From Nannochloris sp. 'desiccata' (taxonomy: Eukaryota > Chlorophyta > Trebouxiophyceae > Chlorellales > Chlorellaceae): DNA of 64,000 bases. The stretch is taken from NCBI GenBank assembly GCA_019044685.2, contig JAGTXX020000006.1:1259501-1323500 (forward strand), written 5' to 3'. The notes beneath the pieces were generated by a model, which saw nothing but the letters and a program-made list of their open reading frames with translations, ran no database searches and had not been told where the DNA came from. The translations under genes and the position numbers were made by a program. Positions 42,869 through 53,908 of the stretch are shown piece after piece. The number at the start of each line of letters is the position of its first letter. Position 1 is the first letter of the stretch.

Positions 42869-44759
42869 CTATCTTCGTCCTTGCCAGTGATCAGGAGGGC
42901 ATGTCAACCTCTTGATCACTCCTGCGTAGAACTGATCCCAATTATCCAACATCATGTCCCCCATCCTCAAAAAAGTCAACCTTTCTAATCGACCCGCCAT
43001 CACACTTTGACCAAATGCTGACTCGGCAATTCTATCAAAAGCATGTTGATCGTATCGCTGTAAGGCATTCTCTCCAGATACAGGGACTCCTAATCGTGCT
43101 GCAGTTGCTAGAACCTGATGCAATAACCCTTCAGGAGAACAGCGACCTTCCATTGGATGCTCGCAATCTCTCATTTCTACACAAGTGAATGATGCACCTG
43201 CACGGTGACTTGCCAACATTTCAAAAATTGGCAAATATCCATTACGATACCATGTTGAATAATACCCTGCAGTATTTTCTGCAGCGTGGGCTCTACTTTT
43301 AAACCACCAATGAACTCCAGCAAGTTTAATGCTTAATTTTGCCGCAGGTTCAAAGGCAAACATTTTACCACCATCTGAGGTGTCTCTTACTTCTCTGGCG
43401 ATTCTTGGGCGACCACGCTCAGCAAGAACTTGCTGTACAGTGCCTAATATCGCATCAGCATGATCCACTAACTTTGATGAATACCAAGATAAAAAGAAAG
43501 ATCCATACGGTGTATCAAAACTGCCACCATTGTCCTTGAAAAATCCAGTCTCATTTTCACGTGCGTTATAATGCCCAGCATCATGTGGACCGCCATGACC
43601 CCATTCTGGTCGACCTTCAGCACCAGCTGCAGCTTGTAGACTACTCAGCATGTATCTATCATAGCATTGGAATTGGCCAACCCCTGGGAACCTCCACCGA
43701 CCATCACCTTCAGGATATGAAGGGTAACGAAGCTCTCCTGCTGGGCCCATTCCAACGGTGATTTCGTCAATGACACTACCCATCATGGGAGCAAATTCAT
43801 CAGCAAAAGCAGCGCAGAAATCGCCATACACTTGAATCGGGGTTCTACCTCGCAAGACAGGTTCATTGTCGCAACCTAATGAGATACATTCTTTATTTCT
43901 AAAGCCTGCTGCGTCGGTATAGAAGATATCTGGGTCTTCGGTACCTACTTCTAGAACCCAAGGAGGAAGTGAGATAGTGCAGGTGTCACCAACGTTGCCA
44001 CCTGCTGCATGGAAACTCATCACTGCTTGGACTTTTAAACCCGCCGCTGAGACCTGTTCAAAGAGTCTTCTATAAGCGCTGAAATCGTATTTCTTTGGTC
44101 CCCCGTGTTCTACAATACCCCACCAGACATCTACCATGACGCCTTCGACGCCAGATGCGCGAAGCATCTCTAAACTAACCTCCATAGCCTTTTCTCTCAT
44201 GAGAACAGACTCGGCCCCATTACTGCCTTGACCATTCTCAACTAGCCAGACAGTATCTAGCGGCAGCATGACGTAGACAGGTACGCCACGCACTGGGGAG
44301 GTAATTTGCTGTGGAAGGGAACAGCTAGGAGCATCACTGGCCTGGTAGATCCTCATTAAAAGGCTGCAAAATTGTAAAAGGGGGATCAAAATGAGAATTG
44401 CAATACGCAAAGGCTTTAAATGACGCTGATTTATCGGCGAAGTAATCTTACCCTCTAAGTTCTGTATCTGATTTGATAAATCCAGAGCGCAGTTGGCCGT
44501 GGCTTCCTGCTACTCCTGGTCCTTGTTGTTGAACATCAATTGCTTCACTTCGCACTAGCAGAGCATCTCGGAACGAACCTCTGCCGGCTTGAGACCTTCC
44601 AAAATAGCTGGGGTTCAAATTTTTCCCAAGCGACGAAAGTCTGGACCGTGAAAATCCCATTCTCAATCGATTATTATTAATCTCACAGCGGGCTTCACTG
44701 CCAAACAGCCTCCCGCTATGGCAGGCTTCCGAGCCTGACAGCATTCTACACCCCGACAT
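42869..44759 (-). CDS. BAM: Beta-amylase (glycoside hydrolase family 14)
   Basis: Releases maltose from non-reducing ends of starch chains. Two exons, in order 44452..44759 and 42869..44363, join as GG|C to give about 600 aa. Exon 1 is a long Ser/Arg-rich leader (MSGCRMLSGSEAC and on), consistent with a plastid transit peptide. GH14 marks are VPVYVMLPLDTVW, GVEGVMVDVWWGIVE, VMSFHAAGGNVGDT, the acid region EITVGMGPAGELRYPSYPE with the catalytic Glu, and VSGENALQRYD with the second Glu. Plastid starch breakdown is the likely role. GH14 is largely confined to the green lineage and a few microbes, which supports the host assignment. Confidence 0.95.
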
Positions 44760-45179
44760 CTTAGCAAGGCATAGTTGGGTGGGTGACAGCAAGAATAACC
44801 TTGCTTCAAAACAAATTAGTCAAATCACAAATGTTTCGTCAGGGCCAAATATCGAACAGCTGTTGACACACCAAATTCGGTAAAAACTAGCACAAGATAA
44901 ATATTTGTTTGGAAATGAATGCCGGGAAGAGTGAGGTATAGATGATGATTAGAACTCGAAATTCTACTAGTGGTGGAAGAATCGACCTGAACTTTTGTCC
45001 ATGGTAACCTCATAAATTGCTCGACTAGGGCCTTGATCGTATTAATTTTGTTAATAACATTACATATATTCCATCTAGCATCGCTAAAGCATACATTTGA
45101 GCTGCGGCAGCGGCATTGTGAGCACTCAACATAGCAAATTAAGACTTCATATTTATCACATTATTGATCTTCTTAAGCA
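44760..45179. other. Divergent promoter region
   Basis: Upstream region shared by beta-amylase and the organellar bS21 gene. Minus-strand open frames here have no ATG context or motif. Nothing else seen. Confidence 0.45.
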
Positions 45180-45536
45180 ATGTGGGGTCTTTTAGAGCAG
45201 GCGGGTGTCAGATTAGTATCTACATCGCTACAATCATTGAGAGGCTTCGCTCCAGAGGCCTTGAGAGGCTGTGCTCCAGAGGCTTGGAGTGTCGTCCAGC
45301 AGCGAGGAATCATTTCTGTTGACGTTTATGGCAACAAAGCTGAAAAGGCCCTTCGTACCTTGAAAAGAAAGGTTGTAGAAGAAGGATTCAAGGATACTTG
45401 GGACGCACAGAAAGTATTTATGAAACCTACTCACGAACGCAAGATGGCGGCAATGGAAACCGCCAAGCGACTGAGAAAGAGAGTATTTAGAGAAAAGCTA
45501 CGCTGGATCATGAGAAGGAATTCAAGAGGGTTCTAA
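45180..45536 (+). CDS. Organellar ribosomal protein bS21
   Basis: Single exon, 118 aa. Residues 45-118 match bS21/MRPS21: VDVYGNKAEKALRTLKRKVVEEG, then KPTHERKMAAMETAKRLRKRV. The first 45 residues are a basic presequence containing a perfect-frame duplication (RGFAPEAL, RGCAPEAW). Targeting to mitochondrion or chloroplast cannot be decided from sequence. It is divergent from beta-amylase, and its stop codon lies 177 bp from the convergent Hsp110 stop. Confidence 0.85.
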   Translation: MWGLLEQAGVRLVSTSLQSLRGFAPEALRGCAPEAWSVVQQRGIISVDVYGNKAEKALRTLKRKVVEEGFKDTWDAQKVFMKPTHERKMAAMETAKRLRKRVFREKLRWIMRRNSRGF

Positions 45537-45713
45537 ATAGACACATCATACTGCTCTATATACATATATAGCCTGCTTGGTGTAAATGCAAAAGTTTTTA
45601 CAAAATGAAATGAGAGTTTAGAGACCATGCACCAGGCGGTTAGATTTGTTTTGGGGTTTCGAGAAGAAATAATTATTATATAATCTATTGAGCGATACAA
45701 CATTCTCTTTACT

Positions 45714-48401
45714 TTACTCTTGCATATCTTCCTCATTAGCTTCCTCAACACGAGGGGGGCCTTCCTCAGTATCCATACCTTCACCCTCAGCAGCACCAGC
45801 ACCGGCATCCTCAGCAGTAGCGGGAGCTGCAGCAGGGGCAGGAACAGGCTCAGGTTTGGGAGGAGGCTTTGACAAAATAGGATCAGAGACACGGGAAATA
45901 GTATCCATCTTTTTCTCAATGTCAGATACCACCAGCACGGGATCTTCATGAGCAGGTGCAGCTGCCTGCAATTTCTCTTTTTCGTTCAACCATGCCAACG
46001 CAGCCTCAGCCTCATGGGCAACTTGCTCGAGCTCTTCAGCGCTGAGGTGAACGAAATTAGGGTCACCACCACGAGCAAGGCTTAAATATCCCTCGGCCTT
46101 TTGTCTCAATGCCACGCACGCAGCAGGGCGGGCTTCAGCTTCTTTGGCACGTCTCTCTATAGGATCACCCAGTTTCTTCAATTCTGCCAGTTTAGCAGCA
46201 TATACACTCTTTGCTTGATCTTCGCCTTCGTCGTAGAGCCAATCCTCTGCCTTTTCAAGAGCAGCCTTGAGCTGTTCACGCTTTTCATCGGTGGTGAATG
46301 AAGAAAGAGAGTCAGCGAGGCGGTTACGGAGAGAGTAGACATAGGATTCCACAGCATTACGCGCATCGGCGGTTTCTTCTTGAATGCGTGCTTGTAAGGC
46401 CATTTCGCATTCAGCTTCATAGAGTTGCTGGATGGCTTCCTTGCTGAGTTCACCAGTTTCAGATCTAATGGGGACAGGAGTCTTTCTGGTTTTAATCTTC
46501 TTCTTAGGAGCCGTGGCAGCAGCAGCAGTGGCTGTATCGTCATTCTCTGCAGCAGGTGCCTGTGCTGCAGCGGTAGCAGCACCATCTTCACCAGCATCAG
46601 CAGCACCAGCATCAGCCATAGGGGTATCCGCTGCAACGGCAGCACCAGCAGCTTCTTCACCACCTTCTGCTGCAGCAGCCACCTCGATTTCTTCCTCTTC
46701 CACCATGTTGACTGTATCGACAGCTACAATACCATTCAAATTCAACACTACCTTGACCTTCAGCTTGGCTTTACCGCCAGCAGCAGGGGCAGGGAACGGA
46801 CCGACAGTCCATTTTCCAATATGTCTCTCAGCAGGGGAGGGGATATCGGAATCAGGTGTATATTCGGCAGTCAATTCAAAAGGCTCTGAGCGGTAGAAAG
46901 TAAGCATTTTAGCAGAGGGAACGTGACTACCACGTTCAAAGACAGTAGAAGTCACAGTTTCACCATCTTTATCCCAAGAAAATTGAACACCATAAGGGAA
47001 TGCATCCTGTACTTGGAACTCACGGACCTTGAAGGCAGGAGAGAGCATAGCGCACTGCAAAGCGCACCCTCTAGCGGGGGTTTCTTTAGCGTTCAAGGTA
47101 CGAGAAGGCTCCTTACCAAAATAACTGGTAAGTAATCCCAAGACTGAAGCTACACGAGTACTTCCACCGACAACTTCGACATTGTGAATCTGGTCCGGGG
47201 TCAAACCAGCATCTTGGACAGCACGTTGGACAGGAACCAAAAGACGGTCCAAAATAGGCTTTGCCTTTTCTTCAAAAATGTCTCTGGTAATCATTCCATT
47301 GGCATCCACATCAGGGGTCAACGATTCCACATTGATCGGAGCTTCAGGATTAGTAGTTAGCACCTTCTTTGTGCGTTCACATGCTCTTAAGAGGCGATAG
47401 GCAGAGCGGGGGTTTGAACGGACATTGATTTTATGCTTCTCATCAAATTCAGCTGTAAAATGATCAAACAACACGCGGTCAAAGTCACGGCCACCAAGAT
47501 TACGATCCCAAGCGTTGGCAAGTACAGCAAGCTGTCCTTTCTTCAAGGCAACGATGCATACTTGAGTGGCATTGTGCCCGACATCAACAAACGCGACGTT
47601 GATCACCTCGTTTTCTGGTAAATCTGTTTTGTAGATACCATATGCTAAGGCAGTAGCAGTTGTTTCATCCAATAGACGCAAGCAATTAAATCCAGCGACT
47701 TGAGAAGCAGTCAACATGGCATGACGTTCAGCCTCTGTATAAAACACAGGCACAGAGATCACAGCATCAGTAACAGGGGTCCCTTGCTCCTTCTCAGCAA
47801 GTTCACGAAGATCTACAAGTAATGCTGCCATAATCTGCTCAGGGGTGAAGTGCATGGTTTTTTCAAGGTAGTCTACTTCAACCATTGCTTCACCACTGGG
47901 TCCAGTGACACACTTGAAAGGGAAAGATTCAATATCTGCCTGGACAGCAGGGTCGTCGAAACGTTTACCCAAGATACGTTTGATCTGGCTGATGGTGTTG
48001 GCAGGGTTTGTGGTCATTGCACCAGCTGTAACATTAGTGGAAAGAGAAGTTGGTAAAATGAATAAACGGCATGAGATCAAGATGAAGCAAACTTGAAAAG
48101 TGGCACTGTTGATTTTCTGGTTCTTATAACGATAGGGCTTACCTGCACTGGTACCCATCATGCGCTGCTTGGCTGAGAAAGTGACAACGCTAGGAGTCTC
48201 ACGAGTGGACTCCTTGTTAAGAAGCACGTCGACTCCTAGATGAGAGCAAGATGAGATGAGAAAAATAGGGTGAGACGCTTTGCTAAGGATATTCAAAGGG
48301 TGATCAATGCCATTGATGTTCATTGATGTTTTCTTACCTCCTTTGCGAGCCAGCGCAATGCAACTGGCTGCATCACCAATGTCTATACCAGCCACGCTCA
48401 T
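45714..48401 (-). CDS. Hsp110/HSPA4-type Hsp70 nucleotide-exchange chaperone
   Basis: Three exons, in order 48338..48401, 48143..48235 and 45714..48025, give 822 aa. The start MSVAGIDIGD matches the Hsp110 form of the Hsp70 start. The frame stays open over the introns upstream, but the splice joins (KGGVDVLLNKES and GTSAAGAMTTNP) restore the family sequence. The ATPase domain has DAVISVPVFYTEAERHAM, LLDETTATALAYGIYKT and VEVVGGSTRVASV. An acidic Ala/Glu-rich insert near residues 550-620 and a helical lid follow, with no EEVD end, as expected for Hsp110. It serves cytosolic Hsp70 as exchange factor and holds unfolded proteins. Confidence 0.93.
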   Translation of the reverse strand: MSVAGIDIGDAASCIALARKGGKKTSMNINGIDHPLNILSKASHPIFLISSCSHLGVDVLLNKESTRETPSVVTFSAKQRMMGTSAGKPYRYKNQKINSATFQVCFILISCRLFILPTSLSTNVTAGAMTTNPANTISQIKRILGKRFDDPAVQADIESFPFKCVTGPSGEAMVEVDYLEKTMHFTPEQIMAALLVDLRELAEKEQGTPVTDAVISVPVFYTEAERHAMLTASQVAGFNCLRLLDETTATALAYGIYKTDLPENEVINVAFVDVGHNATQVCIVALKKGQLAVLANAWDRNLGGRDFDRVLFDHFTAEFDEKHKINVRSNPRSAYRLLRACERTKKVLTTNPEAPINVESLTPDVDANGMITRDIFEEKAKPILDRLLVPVQRAVQDAGLTPDQIHNVEVVGGSTRVASVLGLLTSYFGKEPSRTLNAKETPARGCALQCAMLSPAFKVREFQVQDAFPYGVQFSWDKDGETVTSTVFERGSHVPSAKMLTFYRSEPFELTAEYTPDSDIPSPAERHIGKWTVGPFPAPAAGGKAKLKVKVVLNLNGIVAVDTVNMVEEEEIEVAAAAEGGEEAAGAAVAADTPMADAGAADAGEDGAATAAAQAPAAENDDTATAAAATAPKKKIKTRKTPVPIRSETGELSKEAIQQLYEAECEMALQARIQEETADARNAVESYVYSLRNRLADSLSSFTTDEKREQLKAALEKAEDWLYDEGEDQAKSVYAAKLAELKKLGDPIERRAKEAEARPAACVALRQKAEGYLSLARGGDPNFVHLSAEELEQVAHEAEAALAWLNEKEKLQAAAPAHEDPVLVVSDIEKKMDTISRVSDPILSKPPPKPEPVPAPAAAPATAEDAGAGAAEGEGMDTEEGPPRVEEANEEDMQE

Positions 48402-48819
48402 CAGTCTGTTTCCTACGCTATATGTCTTTTTCAGAAACACGATGTCTAATTTGAATGATAACAAGAGGCCAAAGGATTGTGTAAAAGAAGCAAATCAAGG
48501 AGCCGGGCGGCCCAAAGTATCCCGAAGTTTCTAAGTGCCAAAACAGCCTTTGACCAGCCAGTAGGATCTATGTCCCTTCCATTATGTTGGCTGATCCCAA
48601 TTCTATTTTAATATCCATTTTAGAATAGATGCGATTCCTGCAATTGGGATTGAATCGCTCTAAAATTTAAACTAGGACTGAAAAACAAATTGATCAAGTT
48701 TGATCACCTCCACTAGAGTTCACTATCTTGACATGATTTCATCTCTATAACTTGTAACATGTTGAGATATATTCACTACAAAGGCGATGGGATGGAATAA
48801 GTAGTTGGCCGTGCGCACA
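48402..48819. other. Divergent promoter region
   Basis: Upstream region of the Hsp110 and histidine-phosphatase genes. I looked for heat-shock elements (inverted nGAAn blocks) and see no convincing array. Nothing else of note. Confidence 0.4.
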
Positions 48820-49706
48820 ATGTTTGGCTCAAGAGCCGATCGCCGCTCCGCCCAAGAACTAGATAGGCAGGTCAAAGCAATGACAAAACTTACATGTCAA
48901 GCCTGTGAACTCGTCCTCGTCCGGCATGGAGAAACAAACTTCAACGTTGAATCAAGGCTACAGGGCCAAATGTTCCCAGGACCGGCACTAAATGATAGTG
49001 GAATCAAACAAGCTGAGGCACTTGCCGCTCGATTAGCTGAAGAAAAATTCAATGCTTTCTATACAAGCGATCTAACACGTACTTTACAAACTATAGATAT
49101 TGTACATAAACACCATTACAATCAAACTAATCTAATAATACAAAGGGATACTGATCTTAGAGAGCGCAAGTTGGGCCAACTAGAAGGTAAAGCGATGACA
49201 GAAGCAAAGATGACTCTACCAGTTGTGTGGCTTGGGCTCAACACACCAAATGAAGCATCACTCCAGGTATGTAGCTAAGTAACTAGAAGTATTGTTAGAT
49301 ACCTATATTTGACAGAAAGATTAGCCAGTCGATTGACCAGGTCCTATAAAGGAAAGAAATTCAAAGGTATTCAGGAAAACTATATTCTCCTCTCCCTTTT
49401 TTGTAGGCGGGAATTGAGCCCCTAGACACCATGCTCGCTCGAATAACAGCTGCATTAGAACGTATAGCTGCATCTCACCCTCAGCAACGTGTTCTCATAG
49501 TCACACATGGCGGTATCCTTCATGCAGTCCATCGCAAAGCAACTCATACGGCACCAAAAGGGCGATCGGCAAATTGTGCGATCAACACAATAAGAATAGA
49601 TTGTAGCCAAAAGCCAGCAGTGTGGGCTGTTGTATCATGGGCAGATGACGAGCATTTAGATCAGGATATGGCAGGTGGTTCCTTTGGAGGTGGCAACCTT
49701 GGATAA
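48820..49706 (+). CDS. Histidine phosphatase (phosphoglycerate-mutase-like)
   Basis: Two exons, 48820..49266 and 49407..49706, join in phase 0 (GTATGT...TGTAG) into 248 aa. The catalytic RHG motif is in LVLVRHGETNFNVESRLQGQ, with DLTRTLQT, LRERKLGQLEG and the second catalytic His in VTHGGILHAVHRKA. The branch is that of small-molecule or protein phosphatases such as CobC or 2-carboxy-D-arabinitol-1-phosphatase types, rather than glycolytic PGM. Substrate is not predictable. The start could also be the Met at 48880 (AMTKL), just before the domain. It has no clear targeting peptide. Confidence 0.85.
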
Positions 49707-49764
49707 AGAAAGAAGCTCGAGTTGAATCTCCCTAAATTTTATATCTTTTCGGTTAATTTATGTT

Positions 49765-50232
49765 TTATTTGGAGATAGCTGCCTGCAAGCGCTGCAAGTA
49801 GGGCGCCCGTTTACCTACTGCATTATTTCTCATATCATTTCCTAGTGCTTTCCAGCGTTGTCTCTGCTTTTTAGTTATTGTTTCTAAATCTTTGAGCTCC
49901 TTATTGCCTACATTGTAAATTTCCAAAGGAGCAGAAGTTGTGTTGGCCGCATTTTCTTCTTCCTCTTTGAGGTGTTGAATACGTGGGAGTGCTTGCCCCT
50001 CTTCAAATTGGGCTGAATACATAGGATTCGGGTTATTATACGTCCATTGGCGGCAATATGCGTAGATAGTAGCGTTCTCTAGTCCTGCCTGGGCGACACG
50101 GACACGACGGTCGGCAATGGTGATGACTTCATTAGGAAGCTGGGCCTGGGCGTCGGCAGATTTACTAGCTGGGTTTGTAGATTCCAAGCCTACGAGATCG
50201 TTGGCGTTGTTAGGGATCATGGGTACGCTCAT
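49765..50232 (-). CDS. Small protein with a possible LIN37-like motif
   Basis: Single exon, 155 aa, hydrophilic. The motif NATIYAYCRQWTYNNPNP resembles the LIN37 core (LYPICRAWMRNSP) of the MuvB/DREAM cell-cycle transcription complex, but this is a short match from memory. The C-terminus is a basic helix (KKQRQRWKALGNDMR and YLQRLQAAISK). It has no membrane segment or signal. It is convergent with the phosphatase gene, 58 bp stop to stop. The alternative is a lineage-specific protein of unknown function. Confidence 0.5.
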   Translation of the reverse strand: MSVPMIPNNANDLVGLESTNPASKSADAQAQLPNEVITIADRRVRVAQAGLENATIYAYCRQWTYNNPNPMYSAQFEEGQALPRIQHLKEEEENAANTTSAPLEIYNVGNKELKDLETITKKQRQRWKALGNDMRNNAVGKRAPYLQRLQAAISK

Positions 50233-50662
50233 CTTTTATTTTTTGGGAAACTCAAACGTAAAATCTAGACCTTATGGTGTGATTGCGGAAGACTGCGGCT
50301 GTTATCCTACTAAGAAGAATTGATTCTAGAATTATTTCAAAGAGCACAGAGCTGAAAAGCACGTGCAGGAGCAATCCTTCTAATAAAGTGAATTAAAATA
50401 AATCTCTTCTCAAAAACAAGCAGGATCTGCAGCTGCAGGTACCAAAAATAGCTGTGGAGAACCTCTTGAATGCTCAATATTATATAGTAGTGATTCAATA
50501 GGCAGCGACTCTCTGTTTATAACCCAGGGAAGAGTTTTCTATTTTACTCTGCGTTCCGCCAAAGCGCTGCCTCTGCAACAACCAATTTACATCTATGATA
50601 CAGCATGCTATTGAAAACAAGGTTACAAATTTACCAATCAACTAAGAATATAAACAAGTTTT
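50233..50662. other. Intergenic region
   Basis: Between the start of the small LIN37-like gene and the 3' end of the SDR-MDR gene, which lie on the same strand. AT-rich, no gene or RNA recognised. Confidence 0.45.
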
Positions 50663-52687
50663 CTACAACCGAGATGCTACTCCTCCACTCCCTCTCCCTG
50701 TCTCGGCCACCGACACTGCTGGATCCAACGTCACATACACTTTGCCCATACTTTGCCCACGTTGTAAATGCTCTACTGCATCAAAAACAGCCTCTAAACC
50801 AACAAAATTACTCGGATCCAACTCCACATGCAACTTCCCACCTTCCACCGCATCCAGAAGCTGTGCTAAATGCCGTTTAAAATGAACAGCATACATTGGC
50901 AAAAAGAAACCTAGTAACGAGGCGCTTCTCACTAGTAGCTTTTCAGGTAAACCGACATGGGTGCTCGGCTTCCATCCTGTAGAATACTGAGAGACAGCAC
51001 CGATGATAAGCAACCTCCCTCCAGGAGCAAGAGCGTTTAAACAAGTAGAAAACATTTCACCCCCAACCAACTCACAAACTAGGTTGACGCCTTGTGGATA
51101 CTCATTTTTCAAAACTGTTTTCAAACTTTCAGTTTTATAATTAATAACTCGATCTGCACCGAGTGATTTCAGAAATTGTCCTTTCTCGTTGCTGCCACAC
51201 GTGGCAATCACGTGGGCTCCCTTTGCTTTTGCTAGTTGGACGAAAAATTGCCCTGTGCCACCTGCAATATAGAAATATTGATATAGGGAAAAAAATTTGA
51301 AATCATTAATCAAAAGGATGCTTATTGGAAAAAATAATTGTACGACTGACAGAAGCTTACCTGCAGCAGCAGTTACTAGTACAATTTCTCCAGATTTTAA
51401 TCTTGCTGTATGCTCTAAAGAAATTGATGCTGTGAGTCCAGACGTGAGCAAGGCAAGAACCGCAGGTGCAGCTCGTCGCATAGGTAAACACTGCTTTGCT
51501 GGCACGATTGAATATTCCGAGAACCCGCCGTACTGCATCGTAGCCACAGGTTGCCCTATCGATAGTGTCTTTTGCCCTGTTCCCTCCCCTACTACTATAC
51601 CACAGGCCTCAAAGCCCGCATCAAAGGGCGGCTCCGAAGGACCGCCCCCACGTTGATATTTACCAGAAGTGAAATTCACATCACTGGCATTAATTCCACA
51701 ATAAAGATTTTTAATCAAGACACATCCTTCTGGAATCTGAGGGAGAGGAAAAGTGACAATTTGTGTTGCTTCACGGAAGTTTGGTGACAAGCGGGTAACT
51801 ATTATCTTCCGTGCTTGGTTTGAAAGAACTCTTGGTACTTCGTAGGTAGATTTAGTAGTAGTAGAAGAAGCAGTAAATGGCGGAGGAGAGGGTCTTAAAT
51901 TTAAGTTCTGTAGGCGTGGCCAATCAGGAATCATCACTTCTCCCGTTGACAACACAAGAACACATTTCCCGACAACTTGATCTGCATTTTGTACCAATTC
52001 AACTCCAACATTTGCAACTTGCTCTACTGTCAACAACTTCCCCTTGACTGGTCTAAGCAATGCATCAGCAGCAGCAGCCCCTTGCTGTTCTCTCACGCCT
52101 CGTACTAGGGCAGTGTCTACGTACTCTGGACACAGCGCTACTATCCTTATCCCATAATTTTTCATTAAATTACGGCCTAGAGATTGTGTTAGCATAACTA
52201 CACCACCTTTAGCTGCACTATAAACTGGCCCCATTGGGATTGGATAGATGCCGCCAGCTGATGCGACAGGCATGATGACACCACCCTGGGTGGTACCAAG
52301 TGCCTTCATAGACTGAACAGCAATACGTACTCCATATAGAACACCGCTTAAATTGACCTGGAGACTGCGCTGCCAGGTATTAGAGCTAGAGTCAAAGAGG
52401 TCGCCACTTTCCATGATACCCGCATTGAGAATAACAACATTTAAGGTACCGAAGCGTTGAATATGAGCTTGGAATGCTTTGTTTTGGCTTGCTTCATTGA
52501 TGACGTCGCAATGAAGAGCGAGTGTTTGGGCCCCTTGGGTCGTCATGGTGATCTCCTGTGCAATCGCATGTGCGCCAGCGGTGTTGATGTCAGCTAGAGT
52601 TACTGCATATCCAAGGGAGGACAGTTGACGCGCTAGTCCGGCACCAATACCGTCGGCAGCTCCGGTAATGAACGCACTTTTCACCAT
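50663..52687 (-). CDS. SDR-MDR fusion: short-chain dehydrogenase joined to a ZADH2/PTGR3-like quinone reductase
   Basis: One polypeptide carries two NAD(P)H oxidoreductase units. Residues 1-250 are a classical SDR with TGAADGIGAGLARQL (cofactor), NAG, and the catalytic YSAAK. Residues 290-640 are a zinc-free MDR with CGINASDVNFTSGKYQ, PPFDAGFEACG, and AAAGGTGQFFVQLAK, close to ZADH2/PTGR3 (15-oxoprostaglandin/enone reductase). The frame is open through an intron at 51262..51360 (99 nt, no stop). Removing it restores the AAAGGTGQ nucleotide loop and gives 641 aa. It probably reduces carbonyls and conjugated double bonds of oxidised lipids. The location is unclear; it has no leader. There is no stop or start between the two units. 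Confidence 0.9.
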   Translation of the reverse strand: MVKSAFITGAADGIGAGLARQLSSLGYAVTLADINTAGAHAIAQEITMTTQGAQTLALHCDVINEASQNKAFQAHIQRFGTLNVVILNAGIMESGDLFDSSSNTWQRSLQVNLSGVLYGVRIAVQSMKALGTTQGGVIMPVASAGGIYPIPMGPVYSAAKGGVVMLTQSLGRNLMKNYGIRIVALCPEYVDTALVRGVREQQGAAAADALLRPVKGKLLTVEQVANVGVELVQNADQVVGKCVLVLSTGEVMIPDWPRLQNLNLRPSPPPFTASSTTTKSTYEVPRVLSNQARKIIVTRLSPNFREATQIVTFPLPQIPEGCVLIKNLYCGINASDVNFTSGKYQRGGGPSEPPFDAGFEACGIVVGEGTGQKTLSIGQPVATMQYGGFSEYSIVPAKQCLPMRRAAPAVLALLTSGLTASISLEHTARLKSGEIVLVTAAAGKLLSVVQLFFPISILLINDFKFFSLYQYFYIAGGTGQFFVQLAKAKGAHVIATCGSNEKGQFLKSLGADRVINYKTESLKTVLKNEYPQGVNLVCELVGGEMFSTCLNALAPGGRLLIIGAVSQYSTGWKPSTHVGLPEKLLVRSASLLGFFLPMYAVHFKRHLAQLLDAVEGGKLHVELDPSNFVGLEAVFDAVEHLQRGQSMGKVYVTLDPAVSVAETGRGSGGVASRL

Positions 52688-52845
52688 CTTTGTGGGGAGA
52701 AGCTGCTTATTGATTTCGAGAAATATTCAAAATGTGATCTACTTGAACAAATGCGCTCAGAAAATTTCGAGGCAAATCGACCTAAGGAGCATGTGCGTTA
52801 AGCAAACTTACAATTTTAAAACAAGGGGCCCAAATTCTCTACTAC

Positions 52846-53908
52846 TCAAGCTTTATTCTTTTTACCCTTCCCCGCTGCGAGGACAGCTATTTTTTTCCTA
52901 AACGATTTCAGCTTTTTATCAATTCCTACAACCTCTTCATGCTGCAAAAACTCTCCTGATTCATTAGCAATGCCCTCCACTGCTTCTATTGTCTTTAGTA
53001 AATCTACCGCTGCTGCTGCTGCTGCTGCTGATTGAACGCCGCTATGGTCCTTCCCTACATGCTCTAAATAACTCTTAAATTCACTGTTGTCACCTTTCCT
53101 GTTGCAAAACTCTGGATGAGTCTTTACAACGCCACTATACAACGCAGACAGACCTAATTGACCTGGAGTAAACAGCAGAGGTGCATCTGATAGTAGTATT
53201 CTATCTGCTGCTAAATTTACCGCCGCCTTTAAACTTTCACTTGCCTCCTTGTTCAATACTGCCTTCTTATCTATCCATTCTGTAAAATCTAGGAGACAGC
53301 CTTCTACTGCTCGGTACATAGAGTGTATTTGCAAATCAAATTCAATACCTTGCAGCAGCACGAGCTCTAATTTTAATAAGAGGTCGGCAGGAACCCCTAC
53401 GAGACGCCCGAGTTCTGCTGCTGAGATGTAACAATCCTCTGCTTTGCATGCTAAATAAAGGCATACAAGGACCATTTGTTGAGGGTCATATTCGAAACAA
53501 GACCGTTTGAGATAAAACCGCTTTAAGAAGTTGATAGAAGTGCTAAGAACTTTTCTAGGGAGCTTGAGATTGACCGAGACGGCGACAATTTTTTCTTGGT
53601 AATGTCGAAGAAGACCACTTTCTTCTAGTGGGGATATTAGATCTGCATCTGTGTTGATGTCTGGAATTGCCGCTTTGAACTGGGCCAAGTAGATCTGCCG
53701 CACTTGCTCACGTTCATTCGTCTGCAGAAAATTTCTCAGAGGACCAATTGAGTTGCAGTGCGAGGAAAAAAGATATTCAATCCTGATCAATTGTTTGTAT
53801 TCCTAGCAAAAGACTCCAAAAAGGAGATTCAGCGACTTTTATTCAACTCACCAACGTATCTGTGGTAAACAACCACTTTTTCCGCTGGGTTGAACTCGCA
53901 AAGTCCAT
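52846..53908 (-). CDS. CYCH: Cyclin H (CDK-activating kinase / TFIIH)
   Basis: Regulatory partner of CDK7/CDKD in the CDK-activating kinase and TFIIH. Two exons, 53852..53908 and 52846..53721, join in phase 0 and give 310 aa. The N-terminus MDFASSTQRKKWLFTTDTL matches the conserved start of cyclin H (STQRKHWMF). The cyclin box contains ALKFLKRFYLKRS-like NFLKRFYLKRSCFEYDP, VCLYLACKAEDCY and the second fold with LLQGIEFDLQIHSMYRAVEG. A poly-Ala stretch near residue 250 and a basic tail (KKIAVLAAGKGKK) end the protein. The second exon alone would miss the diagnostic start. Confidence 0.92.

Noticed and set aside
46432..46896. Two overlapping 154-aa + strand frames opposite the Hsp110 acidic insert
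   Set aside because: They arise from the repetitive GCA/GAA codons of the insert read antisense, giving Ser/Ala-rich translation with no features.
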